NCBI RefSeq assembly: GCF_001854765.1
Contig: NZ_LJJE01000036.1
Coordinates: 124,001-188,000 of the forward strand
Source: Vibrio sonorensis
Lineage (GTDB): Bacteria; Pseudomonadota; Gammaproteobacteria; Enterobacterales; Vibrionaceae
DNA length: 64,000 nucleotides
Direction: 5' to 3'
Part shown: positions 19,004 through 29,600 of the stretch, piece by piece
How the letters are laid out: every line of letters begins with the position of its first letter
How positions within the stretch are numbered: position 1 is the stretch's first letter
Position numbers and translations under genes: made by a program
Notes under the pieces: model-generated
The model's database searches: none
The model's input: the letters and a program-made list of their open reading frames with translations, nothing else
Told to the model about the DNA's origin: nothing

Positions 19004-20760
19004 CTATCCTTGGTGGTTTGTCAGTTCAAGACAGAGACTTGCCAGAGGGGGAAGCAGGAGCTCGACAGATGTTTTAGCGCGGTTTAGCAAAGTAAACTGA
19101 CAGTTTGAAAGTAGGTCATCGAGCAGATATTTCTCTTTATCAAGCTGCCAATACTCAACCAGTCCTTTTGGAAGAGTTAAGGTAATTTGTGCTGCTTTTG
19201 TGGCGTGGAAGTTCGCCAGCAAAATTAACTTCTGACCATTTGTAGAGCGAGCAAAAGGGAAAATATAATCCTGCATATCGCGAAGGTTGAGGTAGTTTTC
19301 AGCGTATAGATCGTGGTACTCACCAATTAATGCGGGGGTGTTAGCTGAAAGGCGAATCAGGCGTGAGTAAAACTCTCTAAGTGCGTGCTCACTATCATTT
19401 AATCCACCGCCGTCAAATTGTTTGTTGTTTACCCACTTCTGATGTTGAGATACTCCGATATAATCAAAAATTGAGGTTCTTGAAGCCTTCCCGTAGCCAG
19501 CCTCTAGATCAGCGGCTTCGCCGACTTCTTGACCAAAATAAACCAACGAAGCGGAAGGAGACAGACAAGTGGCGACTAACATTGCGGGTTTGGCTAGGTC
19601 TGCATCACCGGCAAACGCCTGATGGGCAATGCGCTGCTCATCGTGGTTTTCTAGAAAGCGCACTAGGTGTTTGTCGATATCTCTTAATTCCCATTCTATG
19701 CGGCCGATTTCAGACACTGAACACTTGTCTTGCATCACGCGTTTTAACGTGTCGTAGAGATCCACTTTATCGTACAGATAATCCATTAACCCCAATTGAA
19801 TGTAATCCCGATATAGGTGGTGCTGGTATATCTCTGCAATCGTTATTGCCGTGGAGTTAGATTGCTTAATCGAACTGTTTAGATAGCTCCAAAATTCAAC
19901 TGGTACCATTTCAGCCATATCAAAGCGAAAGCCGTCGACACCTTTGCCTAACCAAAAAAGAGCGATATCTTTAAATTTTATCCAAGTATCGGGAACGGTT
20001 TTGTCTCGCCAATAATCCCAATGTTCTTTCCAATCTTTGTCTCTGAGTTCTTGTGGAAGGGTAGGAAAGTGTTTTTTGCCGTTGGCATCGATACCAAAGT
20101 TAAGCTTGGCTGTTTCGTACCAATCGCTGTTATTAGGGTTTGGTGAGCAAGTGCCACTACCTGTCCACTTTGCTGGGTATTCAACGAAAACTCTAGAAGA
20201 TAAGGCTTGATGAGATAAGTGCTCCACGGGTGCTTGGAAATATTTGCCCAGAATGTAGTAAAAGTTATTGTTCACTGCAAATGACGTTGTTGTATCGTCC
20301 TGTTCACCAAAATCGGATATGCCAGTGGGGTTGTTTAGTCCGCGATATTGTCTAGCGACGTGGTTAGGCACTATATCAATGATCACTTTTAGTCCGGCTT
20401 TATGACTACGCTGTATCAGGGCATCAAACTCTTGGTTTCTCTGTTCTACGTCGTCTGCTAAATCTGGATTTACGGAATAGTAATCGCGAATGGCATAGGG
20501 GGAGCCAGCAAGACCTTTAACGATTTCGGGGTGGTCAGGGCTATGCCGTAGCAAGAGTAGTCTGTCAAGCAAGCGTGGTGGTGTACACCCGTGTACCAGA
20601 TGTGGCTGAACCCCATTTTTTTGATTTCAAAAAGGGCCGTATCTGTAAAATCTGAAAACTTTCCTACACCATTGATTTCAATATTTCCCCAAGGTCGGTT
20701 GGTTTTATTGACGTTACCAAATAGTCTAGTAAGCACTTGATATATTGAAATTTTGGTCAT
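19004..20760 (-). CDS. GH13 alpha-amylase family protein, cytoplasmic, frame broken
   Basis: An alpha-amylase-type enzyme of ~585 residues without signal peptide. Visible GH13 regions: VIIDIVPNHVAR (region I), VDGFRFDMAEM (nucleophile), ITIAEIY (acid/base) and FLENHDEQRIA (region IV). The first ~85 residues (SIYQVLTRLFGN..GFSHIWYTGV) are in another frame; adding one C in the GCCC run near 20531 joins them as YGIA-DHPEIVKGLAGSPYA. ATG 20760 is chosen because family similarity begins there; no good ribosome site is seen. It likely processes imported maltodextrins. A CATCCCCC element near 20815 weakly recalls a MalT box. Confidence 0.85.
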
Positions 20761-20907
20761 GATGTTTTTTGTTAGGTTGGTTATCGACAAGTCTAGTGAA
20801 GAATACGTTGTTTGCCATCCCCCTTAGAGGCTTAACAAAAGGCGTAGGACTGATGAAGGTGGGAAATCTCCAAATTTGTGTTGACGAGGTGAACAAAGAT
20901 AGCTATT

Positions 20908-20926
20908 TTGTTTAGTAGCTAAACAA
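20908..20926. promoter_or_regulatory. Operator-like palindrome ahead of the MarR gene
   Basis: TTGTTTAG-TAG-CTAAACAA has perfect 8-bp arms and ends 9 nt before the GTG start. A second copy lies ahead of the methyltransferase gene at 21437-21451, so this is a strong candidate for the MarR protein's own operator. Confidence 0.7.
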
Positions 20927-20935
20927 TGACGTGCA

Positions 20936-21403
20936 GTGAAGACCTTGGATACCAAAACTCAAGTAGATAAATCCGTAGATCGGTTTTTTGCAATGGTGAA
21001 CCGAGTTCATGCCATTGATCAAAAACCGCAGAATTTTGGTACAGATGTCTTGCTACATCGAGCGGAGATCCACACTATCGAAGTGATTGGAAAGCACCGT
21101 GACTTAACCACCATGAGTCTCGCACATCTACAAAATGTCACTAAAGGTGCCGCGAGTCAGATGATCAGCAAATTGGTCAAGAAAGGGATGTTGGAACGCT
21201 TGCCAAGTCCACATTCGAAGAAAGAGTGGTTGTTGGCGCTTACTGAAAAAGGGAAAGTGGCGTTCGAACATCACGAAGCGTTCCACGACAGTATGAATCA
21301 ACAGTTTCAGCAACACTTTGGCGAAGGACTTGTTCCTTTTTTAACGGACTTGAATCAAGTGATCGATCAAGTTGAAAGTCTTATCGACCATCTAGAAAAA
21401 TAA
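20936..21403 (+). CDS. MarR-family transcriptional regulator
   Basis: A 155-residue winged-helix protein with the MarR core: LTTMSLAHLQNVTKGAASQMISKL (recognition helix region, residues ~60-83) and the wing ERLPSPHSKKEWLLALTEKG. A GTG start at 20936 gives the expected length; there is no clear ribosome-binding site, so the true start could be slightly later. It is probably cotranscribed with or coregulated with the methyltransferase gene, since both carry the same upstream palindrome. The ligand is unknown. Confidence 0.88.
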   Translation: MKTLDTKTQVDKSVDRFFAMVNRVHAIDQKPQNFGTDVLLHRAEIHTIEVIGKHRDLTTMSLAHLQNVTKGAASQMISKLVKKGMLERLPSPHSKKEWLLALTEKGKVAFEHHEAFHDSMNQQFQQHFGEGLVPFLTDLNQVIDQVESLIDHLEK

Positions 21404-21427
21404 ACACGGCTTTGACGTGTTTTTTTA
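21402..21427 (+). terminator. Terminator at the end of the MarR gene
   Basis: AAACACG / CGTGTTT with a 7-nt loop, overlapping the TAA stop and running into six Ts. Confidence 0.75.
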
Positions 21428-21436
21428 GAATTAATG

Positions 21437-21451
21437 GTTTAGCAGCTAAAC
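21437..21451. promoter_or_regulatory. Second copy of the MarR-type palindrome
   Basis: GTTTAG-CAG-CTAAAC repeats the 20908-20926 palindrome with one change in the spacer and lies 18 nt ahead of the methyltransferase start. Confidence 0.7.
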
Positions 21452-21468
21452 AATAATGAGGAGAAGTT

Positions 21469-22047
21469 ATGTCACTATCACACCCAGTTAAACCTATGGA
21501 TGTCAAACATGCACAAGGGTTAGATACGCGATGGAGACGTTGGCTACAAAATCCATACAATATTTTCCAACCGTATATTAAGGAGGGTATGAAGGTCATG
21601 GACTTTGGGTGCGGCAGTGGCTTTGCTACAGAAGACTTATTGAAACTTGTCGGCCCGACGGGGAAAGTCTCCGCCGTCGATTGCCAAAGAGAGATGCTTG
21701 AGATAACTAAGCGTAAAGTTTCTGCACCCAATCTTAACTTTATTCAATATCACGCTGGGAAAGGCGTGGTTTCTCAAGAGGAATTAGGAAGTTACGACCT
21801 TGTAATCGCTTTTTATGTGATGCACGAAGTGGAAGAACTCGGAAAAGCTCTGGCAGATCTCCGTGCCGCACTTAAACCTGGTGGACAGTTGATCATGATT
21901 GAGTTTAGTTTTGACCGAAGATTTGAGTCTTATCTCGATACTGCCATCACACAGGGTTTTCACGTAAGAAAGGGGCCTAGGGTATTTCTAAGCCGGACAG
22001 CTTCGCTTCCGGTGCCAGAAATCTCTCCATCGTTTTGGCAGGTTTAA
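21469..22047 (+). CDS. Class I SAM-dependent methyltransferase
   Basis: A 192-residue Rossmann-fold methyltransferase: motif I VMDFGCGSGFATEDL, acidic motif II KVSAVDCQREML, motif post-II DLVIAFYVMHEVEEL and LKPGGQLIMIEF. The substrate is unknown. GAGGAGAAG precedes the ATG. It is apparently repressed by the neighbouring MarR regulator through the shared palindrome, which suggests a role in modifying or detoxifying the small molecule the regulator senses; this is inference. Confidence 0.87.
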   Translation: MSLSHPVKPMDVKHAQGLDTRWRRWLQNPYNIFQPYIKEGMKVMDFGCGSGFATEDLLKLVGPTGKVSAVDCQREMLEITKRKVSAPNLNFIQYHAGKGVVSQEELGSYDLVIAFYVMHEVEELGKALADLRAALKPGGQLIMIEFSFDRRFESYLDTAITQGFHVRKGPRVFLSRTASLPVPEISPSFWQV

Positions 22048-22307
22048 CCAAGTTTCACAATTGTGTGATATTGCTTCACCACATAATTGATAATCTGTTC
22101 GTTAATTTTGTTAAGAACTCCCAATTAGGTCACAGTTTGGATAATTGAATGACAGGTGTATAACTTGTTCAAAACCTGTTACAAGACACTATTTACGTGC
22201 TTTAGCGAGCTTTCGGGCTGGTGGAAAAGTAAACAAAAATGGACTTTGATGTGACGAATTTTTAACCTAATCTTAATGGCAATTTCACAACCGACGAGGA
22301 GAGTCTG
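22048..22307. other. Intergenic region with no gene seen
   Basis: AT-rich promoter-like DNA between the methyltransferase and the small gene. No hairpin followed by a T tract and no recognised operator was found. Confidence 0.4.
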
Positions 22308-22502
22308 ATGGCACATCTAAAGCAAGATATTCCCAACCGAGTTACCGTTTATCTCGACGACGCTGAACAGGAACTCGCTCTTAAAGAAGCGATGCTTCCA
22401 GAGAAACCGCGTTACTTTAACGGCAGCCCTACGTATCAGGCGAGTAACGTTGAAGAGTTCAAAGCAAAGCTAGACGGTATTGGTCTCTCCTTGGAGAAGT
22501 AA
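22308..22502 (+). CDS. Small 64-residue protein of unknown function
   Basis: A charged, soluble protein beginning MAHLKQDIPNRVTVYLDD with no membrane segment or signal peptide. A good ribosome site (GAGGAGAG, 4-5 nt spacing) and a terminator directly after it support a real gene. I do not recognise a family; the first part, IPNRVTVYLDDAEQELALKE, weakly resembles the ribbon of ribbon-helix-helix proteins, but I would not claim DNA binding. Confidence 0.65.
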   Translation: MAHLKQDIPNRVTVYLDDAEQELALKEAMLPEKPRYFNGSPTYQASNVEEFKAKLDGIGLSLEK

Positions 22503-22550
22503 TCGTCAGATTTACCATTTGTTATTTTGTAGTTATTTTTACTTTTTAGT

Positions 22551-22602
22551 ACAAACCTGACTCTGCTCCCCCCCATTTTGCTTAGTCAGGTTTGCTTTCT
22601 TT
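22551..22602. terminator. Bidirectional terminator
   Basis: AAACCTGACT (22553-22562) and AGTCAGGTTT (22584-22593) form a 10-bp stem with a 21-nt loop, followed by GCTTTCTTTTTTG. It serves the small gene, and its distal arm contains the stop codon of the convergent methyltransferase. Confidence 0.65.
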
Positions 22603-23209
22603 TTTGCATTACAAATCCCATTCTCCCTGGGTTTCTTGTACCGTCGCCTTGGTTTAACGTTCCCTTTTTAATCAGTTCTAACCCCGACTCTCTACACACG
22701 GCAATAAGCTGGGGTACGCTCATGGAATCGCAATAAAAATCGACGTTAAACATAGTGCTGTGAAATGCTGGTGTTTGATATTCGCTTCCTCCACTAGAGA
22801 GGATTAACACACCATTAGGCAGAAGATAATTTGCCACCTTACTAATGAGTTTGGATTGTGCGTGAATGGGTAAGTGGAGCAAGCAGTCCCACAGGATGAT
22901 TCCGGTATAAGGTTGAGTTGGGCGATACTCTTCTAGCTCAGCTTTTACCCAGTGTTGGTTGGGCATGTTTGTTCGAGCGATTTCTAATAGGTTGTGGGAG
23001 CGGTCAACGCCAGTAATTTCAAACCCTTTGTCGGTCAGCATGGTAGCAACAGGGCAGCCACTGCCACAGCCTAGATCAAGTAGGTGGGATTGTGGTTCTA
23101 TTCTGCGTTGAAACTCGGCAAACAGGCGCAGTTCTGGAGCAGATAGTGTTTGTCTAATGGTATTCCATTCGGTTGAAATTTTGTCGTATTGCGCTTTATA
23201 AGTCGTCAT
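22586..23209 (-). CDS. Class I SAM-dependent methyltransferase
   Basis: A 207-residue methyltransferase: motif I LLDLGCGSGCPVATML, then GFEITGVDRSHNLLEIA, and IILWDCLLHLP as the post-II segment. It is cytoplasmic, of unknown substrate, and unlike the MarR-linked methyltransferase in sequence. It is a single gene, convergent with the small gene, and its stop codon lies in the shared terminator stem. Confidence 0.85.
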   Translation of the reverse strand: MTTYKAQYDKISTEWNTIRQTLSAPELRLFAEFQRRIEPQSHLLDLGCGSGCPVATMLTDKGFEITGVDRSHNLLEIARTNMPNQHWVKAELEEYRPTQPYTGIILWDCLLHLPIHAQSKLISKVANYLLPNGVLILSSGGSEYQTPAFHSTMFNVDFYCDSMSVPQLIAVCRESGLELIKKGTLNQGDGTRNPGRMGFVMQKRKQT

Positions 23210-23308
23210 AGTGGCGTCTCCTTGCCAGTGACTTTACTACCATGTTTATCACTTCATCCTAAAGTGATGGATTAACTATTAACAAAAAAACGCCGATTTA
23301 GCAATGTG

Positions 23309-25095
23309 TTAACAAGCCACAACTTTATTTCTACCCATGTGTTTCGCTTGATACAAACAGTGGTCGGCAGCCGCAAGTGCTTTGTTGATGTCGCCGTGCG
23401 TCCAGATTGTAATGCCAATGCTGACTGTCACTAAACGTCCGGCGTTAGCTGGTAGGCTCAAGTAAAGTGACTGTTCGGTTAGCATGCGTATTCTTTCGGT
23501 AAATTTGGTTGCCAAGCTGACATCCATATCCGGTAGTAATAGAGCGAATTCTTCACCTCCTAACCTGCCGAAGACGTGCCCCGGTCCCAGCTCTTTTGTT
23601 ACCAGTTGGCAAAACCTCAGTAGAGCTTCATCTCCCACCGCATGACCAAATTTGTCATTGATGCTTTTGAAGTGGTCTAGGTCCATCACGCAGACCGCCG
23701 TCATTGAGTCGGAGTATCGCAGCTGTCGAGCTTGTTCTAACAAGGCTCGTCGATTGAGAATACCAGTTAGCTCATCGTGATTGGCAAGCTTGAGTAACTG
23801 CGCTTCTTTGTTTTTTAACGTTCCCGTCATCTTATTGAACGCATTGTACAGGCTACCGATCTCATCGTATCTTCGAATCGAGGGGGGAGAGGTGAGCTGG
23901 CCTTGTTCCATCGCCTTAATTCTTTGCCTTAGCAGTTGTATAGGAGCGGCGATATGATTGGAAAGGTAAAAAGCTAAAACAAAAAATAGCACTATTGTCA
24001 CGGTGACATAAAAGGCGACTTCACGTATCAACGCGATTCGCTGTTGCGCGAGATCTTGCTCATCAATGTAGGCAAACAAGCTAATTCCGAAGCTGCTGGG
24101 TTGAATATCTATTTCTCGTAGCACCACCGAATGTTGCGAAAAGTCTATCGGTACATGTCGATTCATTAATATTCCACCAATATCGGTGCGATGTATTGGT
24201 GTATCCGTATCGTTGACTCCAACTTCGATAGTTTGCGCTGGCTTAGGTAATGAGTTGTGGTTAACAGCTTTCTATCTCGGTTGCGAATCAGGCCTAAATC
24301 AATGTGCTGAATACTGCCTTCTAGCATACTTTTCTTGATGCTGTTGAGACGATTTTCAAATTGAGTTTTATCGATAATCGCCGTGTAGTAACCGATCAGT
24401 TCGTCTTTGCAGTTGAGGTAAGGGCGACTGAGTAAGTGCGTCTCACCTTCAAAGATTAACCCCAGCCTTGCAACCGTCTCTTCGGATAAAAGGCTGACTA
24501 CCGCTTTGGGTAAACTTTGCGCTTTGCGCAGTTCGATCAGTTTACTTTGCAAGCGGCGGCTAGCAATGGAGTTATACTCTCCTCTGGCTTTCAGTTGGTA
24601 CAACTGCTCTCTTGCGGTCTTTTCTTGCAGAGCCAGTTCTGGTTTTATCTGCAACCAATCGTGATAGCCAAACGTCAACATCGCCCTTGCTTGGTCATTG
24701 AGTATGGAGACTCCCGAGACATTGCGCCGTAAAACATATGAGTTGCTTTTGTTGGCTGACAACCTTGCAGACAAAATATGACCGCTGAGGTCATTTAACA
24801 TTAACATCGAAAATCCCGACGTATACGCCAAAGCCTCCATGAGCTGTTGGCCGCTATCTCGGGCTTCGTCTTGGCATAGGCTCATTTGCAAACTGAGTTG
24901 GTCGAACTCAGTGAAACGTCTTTCAATATAGTGGGCTATGTCTCTTGTCCCTTGAGCAACCGCGAGTTTTGCCGATTGCTCCGCATGCTCCATTATCAAG
25001 GTTGAGCGCGCGTTGTAGTACGCTGCACCAAAGAAAATTATGCAGATGGCTAAAGGTAAAAACGTGAGTATGATTTTTAAACTGAGTTTACTCAT
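23309..25095 (-). CDS. Diguanylate cyclase with periplasmic sensor and HAMP, frame broken
   Basis: A ~595-residue membrane protein: first membrane segment IILTFLPLAICIIFFGAAYY, a long periplasmic region, second segment VTVTIVLFFVLAFYL, HAMP (NHIAAPIQLLRQRIKAMEQG), then GGDEF with active loop RLGGEEF. Two frames meet near 24228; adding one A (GCAAACT to GCAAAACT on the coding strand) gives QTIEVGVNDTDTPIHRTDIG. The ATG at 25095 overlaps the stop of the upstream binding-protein gene (ATGAGTAA), so the two are translated together. It likely reads out the ligand state of that binding protein as cyclic di-GMP. Confidence 0.85.
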
Positions 25096-26230
25096 TGCCA
25101 AAGTTTCTTTGATCTCGCGGTTTGATAATGCCAAATTTCTCTATGACATTGAGTTCTCCATTTTCAAATTTCGCCAGGTACATGGGCAAGTTAAAATGGT
25201 GATCCTCACGGAGTGTGACCTCAGACTCTCCGTCATAGAGACTCAAGTTTTTCATTGCGTTGAGCATTTGTTCCCGATCGACAACTCCCGCTTTTTCGAT
25301 GGCGACTTTAACCAACTTAATTAAGTCGTAATGGGCTTTAGATGAGTAGGTGACGACAACCTCATTTCCGTGCAGGGTACGATAATCTTCGACAAACTGC
25401 TGGCCCACTTGTGAGTCAACGCTGCTAAAAAAGTGCAGTGCCGTCATTACGCCCTCTAAAGTGGCTTTGCTTAAGTTGGACAAATAGGTTTCATCAGCGG
25501 CGAACGCGACTACTTTCACTGGTTTATCAAACTTGTAGTTGGCCATTTGGCTAAGAAAATTAAAGCCGTCTCCTCCGGGCAAAATTAACATGAGGTTATC
25601 TGCACCGGATTGATTGATTCGCGATAACACATCGTTATAGCTCTCGACGCCAAAGGCAGTAAACTCAACGCCTATGACCTCACCACCTACAGATTCAACC
25701 GATTGTAAGAGACGTTCAGACATTCGATGAGGCCATATATAGTCGTATCCGAATACGTAAAACTTTTCCCCGCTATTTTCTTTAAGGTAAGGTATGACAG
25801 GTTCGATGTAGTGTTCTGGAATGGTGCTATAGCAAATGAGATAGGGGCTGAAGTGTCTTCCCTCGTAATCAATGCCGTAAAACATGGGCACACTAAACTC
25901 TTCCGACACTTCACTCATTGCATATCGGGAGGAACTGGAGACTGGCCCCATAAGGGCGAACACTTCTTCTTGTATTATCAGATCGCGGCTGTGTTTTACC
26001 GTTTTCCCCGGGTCGGTGCTATTGTCCCGAACGATAAGTTGAATGTCGTGACCAAGAATACCCCCCTCTGCGTTGATTTGATCGACGGCTAATTCGGCGC
26101 CTCGCAAGGCTTGTTGTCCATAGACGGCGAAAGTACCTGTTAAAGGCAAAACAAGACCAATCTTAATGGGAGCTTTGCCCCCGGAACATGCAGAGATGAG
26201 TAGAGAAAAAGCAAGAATCCAAAGCCTCAT
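25088..26230 (-). CDS. Branched-chain-amino-acid-type periplasmic binding lipoprotein (orphan)
   Basis: A 380-residue Peripl_BP_6/LivJ-like protein. The N-terminus MRLWILAFSLLISACSGG has a lipobox (LISAC), so it is a lipoprotein. The core shows KIGLVLPLTGTFAVYGQQALRGAELAVDQINAEGG and NSTDPGKTVKHSRDLI, typical of amino acid, amide or urea binders. No permease or ATPase is near. Its stop overlaps the start of the GGDEF gene, so it is probably a sensory partner. ATG 26230 is chosen because the signal sequence begins there. Confidence 0.85.
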   Translation of the reverse strand: MRLWILAFSLLISACSGGKAPIKIGLVLPLTGTFAVYGQQALRGAELAVDQINAEGGILGHDIQLIVRDNSTDPGKTVKHSRDLIIQEEVFALMGPVSSSSRYAMSEVSEEFSVPMFYGIDYEGRHFSPYLICYSTIPEHYIEPVIPYLKENSGEKFYVFGYDYIWPHRMSERLLQSVESVGGEVIGVEFTAFGVESYNDVLSRINQSGADNLMLILPGGDGFNFLSQMANYKFDKPVKVVAFAADETYLSNLSKATLEGVMTALHFFSSVDSQVGQQFVEDYRTLHGNEVVVTYSSKAHYDLIKLVKVAIEKAGVVDREQMLNAMKNLSLYDGESEVTLREDHHFNLPMYLAKFENGELNVIEKFGIIKPRDQRNFGNE

Positions 26231-26280
26231 GGAAATTTTTGTCCCTTTGCAAAACACCATTGGTTTAAGCTTAATGCAAG

Positions 26281-26692
26281 ATCTTGTTTCTGACTGAATA
26301 TTTGCAACAAGTGAAGCATGTTTACGCTGCTAGCTTAGGTTATTAAGTCAGTTTCTATTTTTTTGGCAAGTTGTGGGTCTGTGTTTTTCCTTAAAGTACT
26401 GATTAATCATTAGGGTTTAATTTTTTAACTAAATAATGTTCTTAGCGGAATTGGGCGTAAATCAATTAATGTGAGAGAGCGCAACCGTCTCAACAGTCTT
26501 CTCGTTATTCATTGTTAAGCACTACAGATCTTCTTGTTCCAGAATCCATGAATATGAACGGATTTCAGTGAAGGCATATCAAAGTTGTAACTAATTACAT
26601 TCGGATAAAAAAACTCAGCTAACAAGGTCACACATTGTGCATTTTCCAATAAATACACTTTCTCAAAGTTAACTTGAAGGGAGTGACTATTG
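26281..26692. other. 412-bp intergenic region ahead of the pullulanase gene
   Basis: AT-rich divergent promoter region between the binding-protein gene and the pullulanase gene. GAAGGGAGTG lies 7-8 nt before the pullulanase ATG. I see no clear MalT box or terminator. Confidence 0.4.
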
Positions 26693-29600
26693 ATGAAAAT
26701 TGACAGTGTTAAGAAGGTGTTGATGTTAAGTTTTACGTCGACTTTACTCGCAGGATGTTGGGGTGAAAAGGGCAAACCCCAAGATATCTTTACCAATCTT
26801 TCGGCCAACAGCAACAACAGTCGAGTGAAGGCCATCCTACTAGCTCCGGTTCTCAAGCTTTGAGTGATGAAAATGAAGGCGCCAACACCCTTTATCAGGC
26901 TGGTGAAGATGAGGTAGTTCTCTATTACAAAAGAGAAGACAATAATTACCAAGGCTGGGGGCTTCACCTGTGGAATGGAGAAGGTTGTACCAGTACCGAC
27001 CTAGAAAGCATGGAAATCAGTGATGCAGGGACGGACTGGAGTCAGCCGTATGAGTTGAGTGGAATCCACGAAACACATGGAGCGTATTATATTATTAAGC
27101 GCGATCTCGATTCGCCAGACCCCCATCGTTGTATCAATCTCATTATCCACAAAGGTGATGAAAAAGCGCTGGGTTCGAGTAATCAAAAAATAGAGTTGGA
27201 TAAGTTAAGTGACTCAAATAGCCTGTTTACATTTCACGGCAATAGTGAGCTTTATTACGCTCCGATTTCTGAAAGTCCCTTAGGGATCACCGGACAACAG
27301 TTCCACTGGCTAGATGCCAATACAATCGTGTGGCAAAAGAACAGCTTAACTTCAGATGTCACGCTATTTTATAGCCTTGAGGCGAACCTATCACTAGACG
27401 GGGCGTTAGGTATTGAAAACGGGAAAGAGATTGAACTATCTGAAGGCGCTGAGCTGTCGGCTGAGTTAAAGATGCGTTTCCCACATCTGGCGGACTGGGA
27501 TGTGCTGGTGGTGGAAACGGACGAGATTGCACAAATATTAAAGTCGCAAATTATCATCGCTGCACACGATGCTTCCGGTCAGCTTTTGTTGGCGTCTGAA
27601 GTTCAAAAGTCTGGAGTTTTGGATGCGGTTTACGCTGACGAAAACACGGGGAACGCTGTGAATCAACCATTAGGGGCGTTGGTGGAAGGCAGTCAGACGC
27701 AATTCTCCCTATGGGCTCCGACGGCTCAGAATGTACGACTCATTGTTTACGATTCGTCGTTTGAGAGTACAAGAGAAATCGATCTAGTTGAAAACGCGCA
27801 GTCTGGAATTTGGTCGTCTGAGTGGCTAGATGGGTTGGTTGATCAATATTATCGCTATGAAGTGACGGTGTATCACCCCAGCACTGGAAATATTGAAACG
27901 CTTTTATCTACCGACCCATATTCACTGAGCCTATCTCAAAATTCGCTCTACTCTCAGGTGGTCGACTTAAACAGTCCAGATCTAAAACCTGAAAATTGGG
28001 ACAGCCATTTAGATAACCGACCTGCATTGGCAAAAGATATCGACCATATATTATACGAAGCGCATCTTAGAGACCTCACTGGGGAAGACACATTGGGAAC
28101 CAATGAGCTCAATGGTAAGTACGTCGCTTTGCTTGAGTCCGAACGAGAGTCAATGAAGCACCTTAGCGCTTTAAAAGAAGCGGGATTAACGACGTTACAC
28201 TTACTGCCAGTGTTCGATATCGCGACAATTGACGAGGACAGAGAACAAAGAGTAGATATTACTGATACGTTTGAGCGGTTGTGCCAGCTTTCTAGCCAAG
28301 ATGAACAATGTTCAGAGGAGTTGAAAGATACAAGTCTACGGGATGTTTTGATGGGTTTTGAACCCACTTTACCTGAAGCGCAAGCTCTCATGAACGACAT
28401 TCGCACTTTGGATAGCTTTAACTGGGGGTATGACCCGTATCATTACTCAGTGCCAGAAGGGAGTTATTCGACAGATCCTATGGGTAAAGTTCGGATCCTA
28501 GAGTTTAGAAAAATGGTAAAGGCTGTCCATGATATGGGCTTGAGACTTGTTGTTGATGTGGTCTATAACCATACCAATGCCTCTGGAACCAGTGTCAAAT
28601 CAGTTTTAGATAAAGTCGTTCCCGGCTATTACCACAGGTTAAACGTCAAAAGTGGTGAAGTGGAAACATCTACTTGCTGTGAAAACACAGCAACGGAAAA
28701 TCTAATGATGGGCAAGCTAATGATAGACTCGCTCAAAGTATGGGTAGACGCTTATAAAGTTGATGGCTTTAGGTTTGATTTAATGGCTCATCAGCCGAAA
28801 TCACTGATGAGCCAAGCTTTAGAGGAAATTCGAAGCATAGATCCTGAAACCCTTTTTTACGGGGAAGGATGGGATTTTGGTGAAGTTTCAGGCAATGCCA
28901 GATTTGAACAAGCAAGTCAGACTAATATGGCGGGAACTGGAATAGGCACTTTCTCTGATCGATTAAGAGATGCGGTTCGCGGAGGAAGCCCTTTTGATGG
29001 CGGCGTCGATTCACAGGGATTGCATCCACTTCGATTTAATCAAGGGTTTGGCAATGCTGCTTTCGCCAATGAAGAAACTAAGCTAGACCAATCATCAATT
29101 GAACAGCGGTTGCACAACCAAGATCTTGTCCGCTTGGGTATGGCGGGTAACTTGGCAAGTTATGTCTTGGTAGATCATCTTGGTATGCCAAAACTTGGAC
29201 GCGATATCGATTATAACGGTGCGCCAGCAGGTTATACGAGTGCGCCAAGCGAAAACATTTCTTACGTTTCTAAACACGATAATCAGACGTTGTGGGACAA
29301 CAACGCCTATAAGGTAGCAACGGGTGTTAGCGCTTCGCAAAGAGCGAGAATGCAATCTGTTTCTCTATCAACAGTGATACTGGGACAGGGCATCCCTTTC
29401 ATCCATATGGGCTCTGAACTATTGCGCTCGAAATCGATGCAAAGAGATTCTTATGATTCTGGTGATTGGTTCAATCGAGTATTTTTTGATGGTTCAGATA
29501 ACAACTGGAACGTTGGGTTACCAAGAGAAGACAAAGACGGTACTAATTGGCCCTTGATCCAGCAGTTGCTTGCTGATAACACATTAGACCCCAGTGTTGC

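Noticed and set aside
19381..19860. 159-codon plus-strand ORF inside the amylase gene
   Set aside because: Antisense to conserved GH13 coding, low-complexity basic composition and no start signal.
20814..20823. MalT box upstream of the amylase gene (CATCCCCC on the plus strand)
   Set aside because: It matches the consensus at only about 7 of 10 positions with no paired box, so it is mentioned only in the amylase entry.
26515..26967. 150-codon minus-strand ORF overlapping the pullulanase start
   Set aside because: It overlaps the pullulanase signal peptide region on the other strand, has no ribosome site, and its frame is explained as antisense to real coding.
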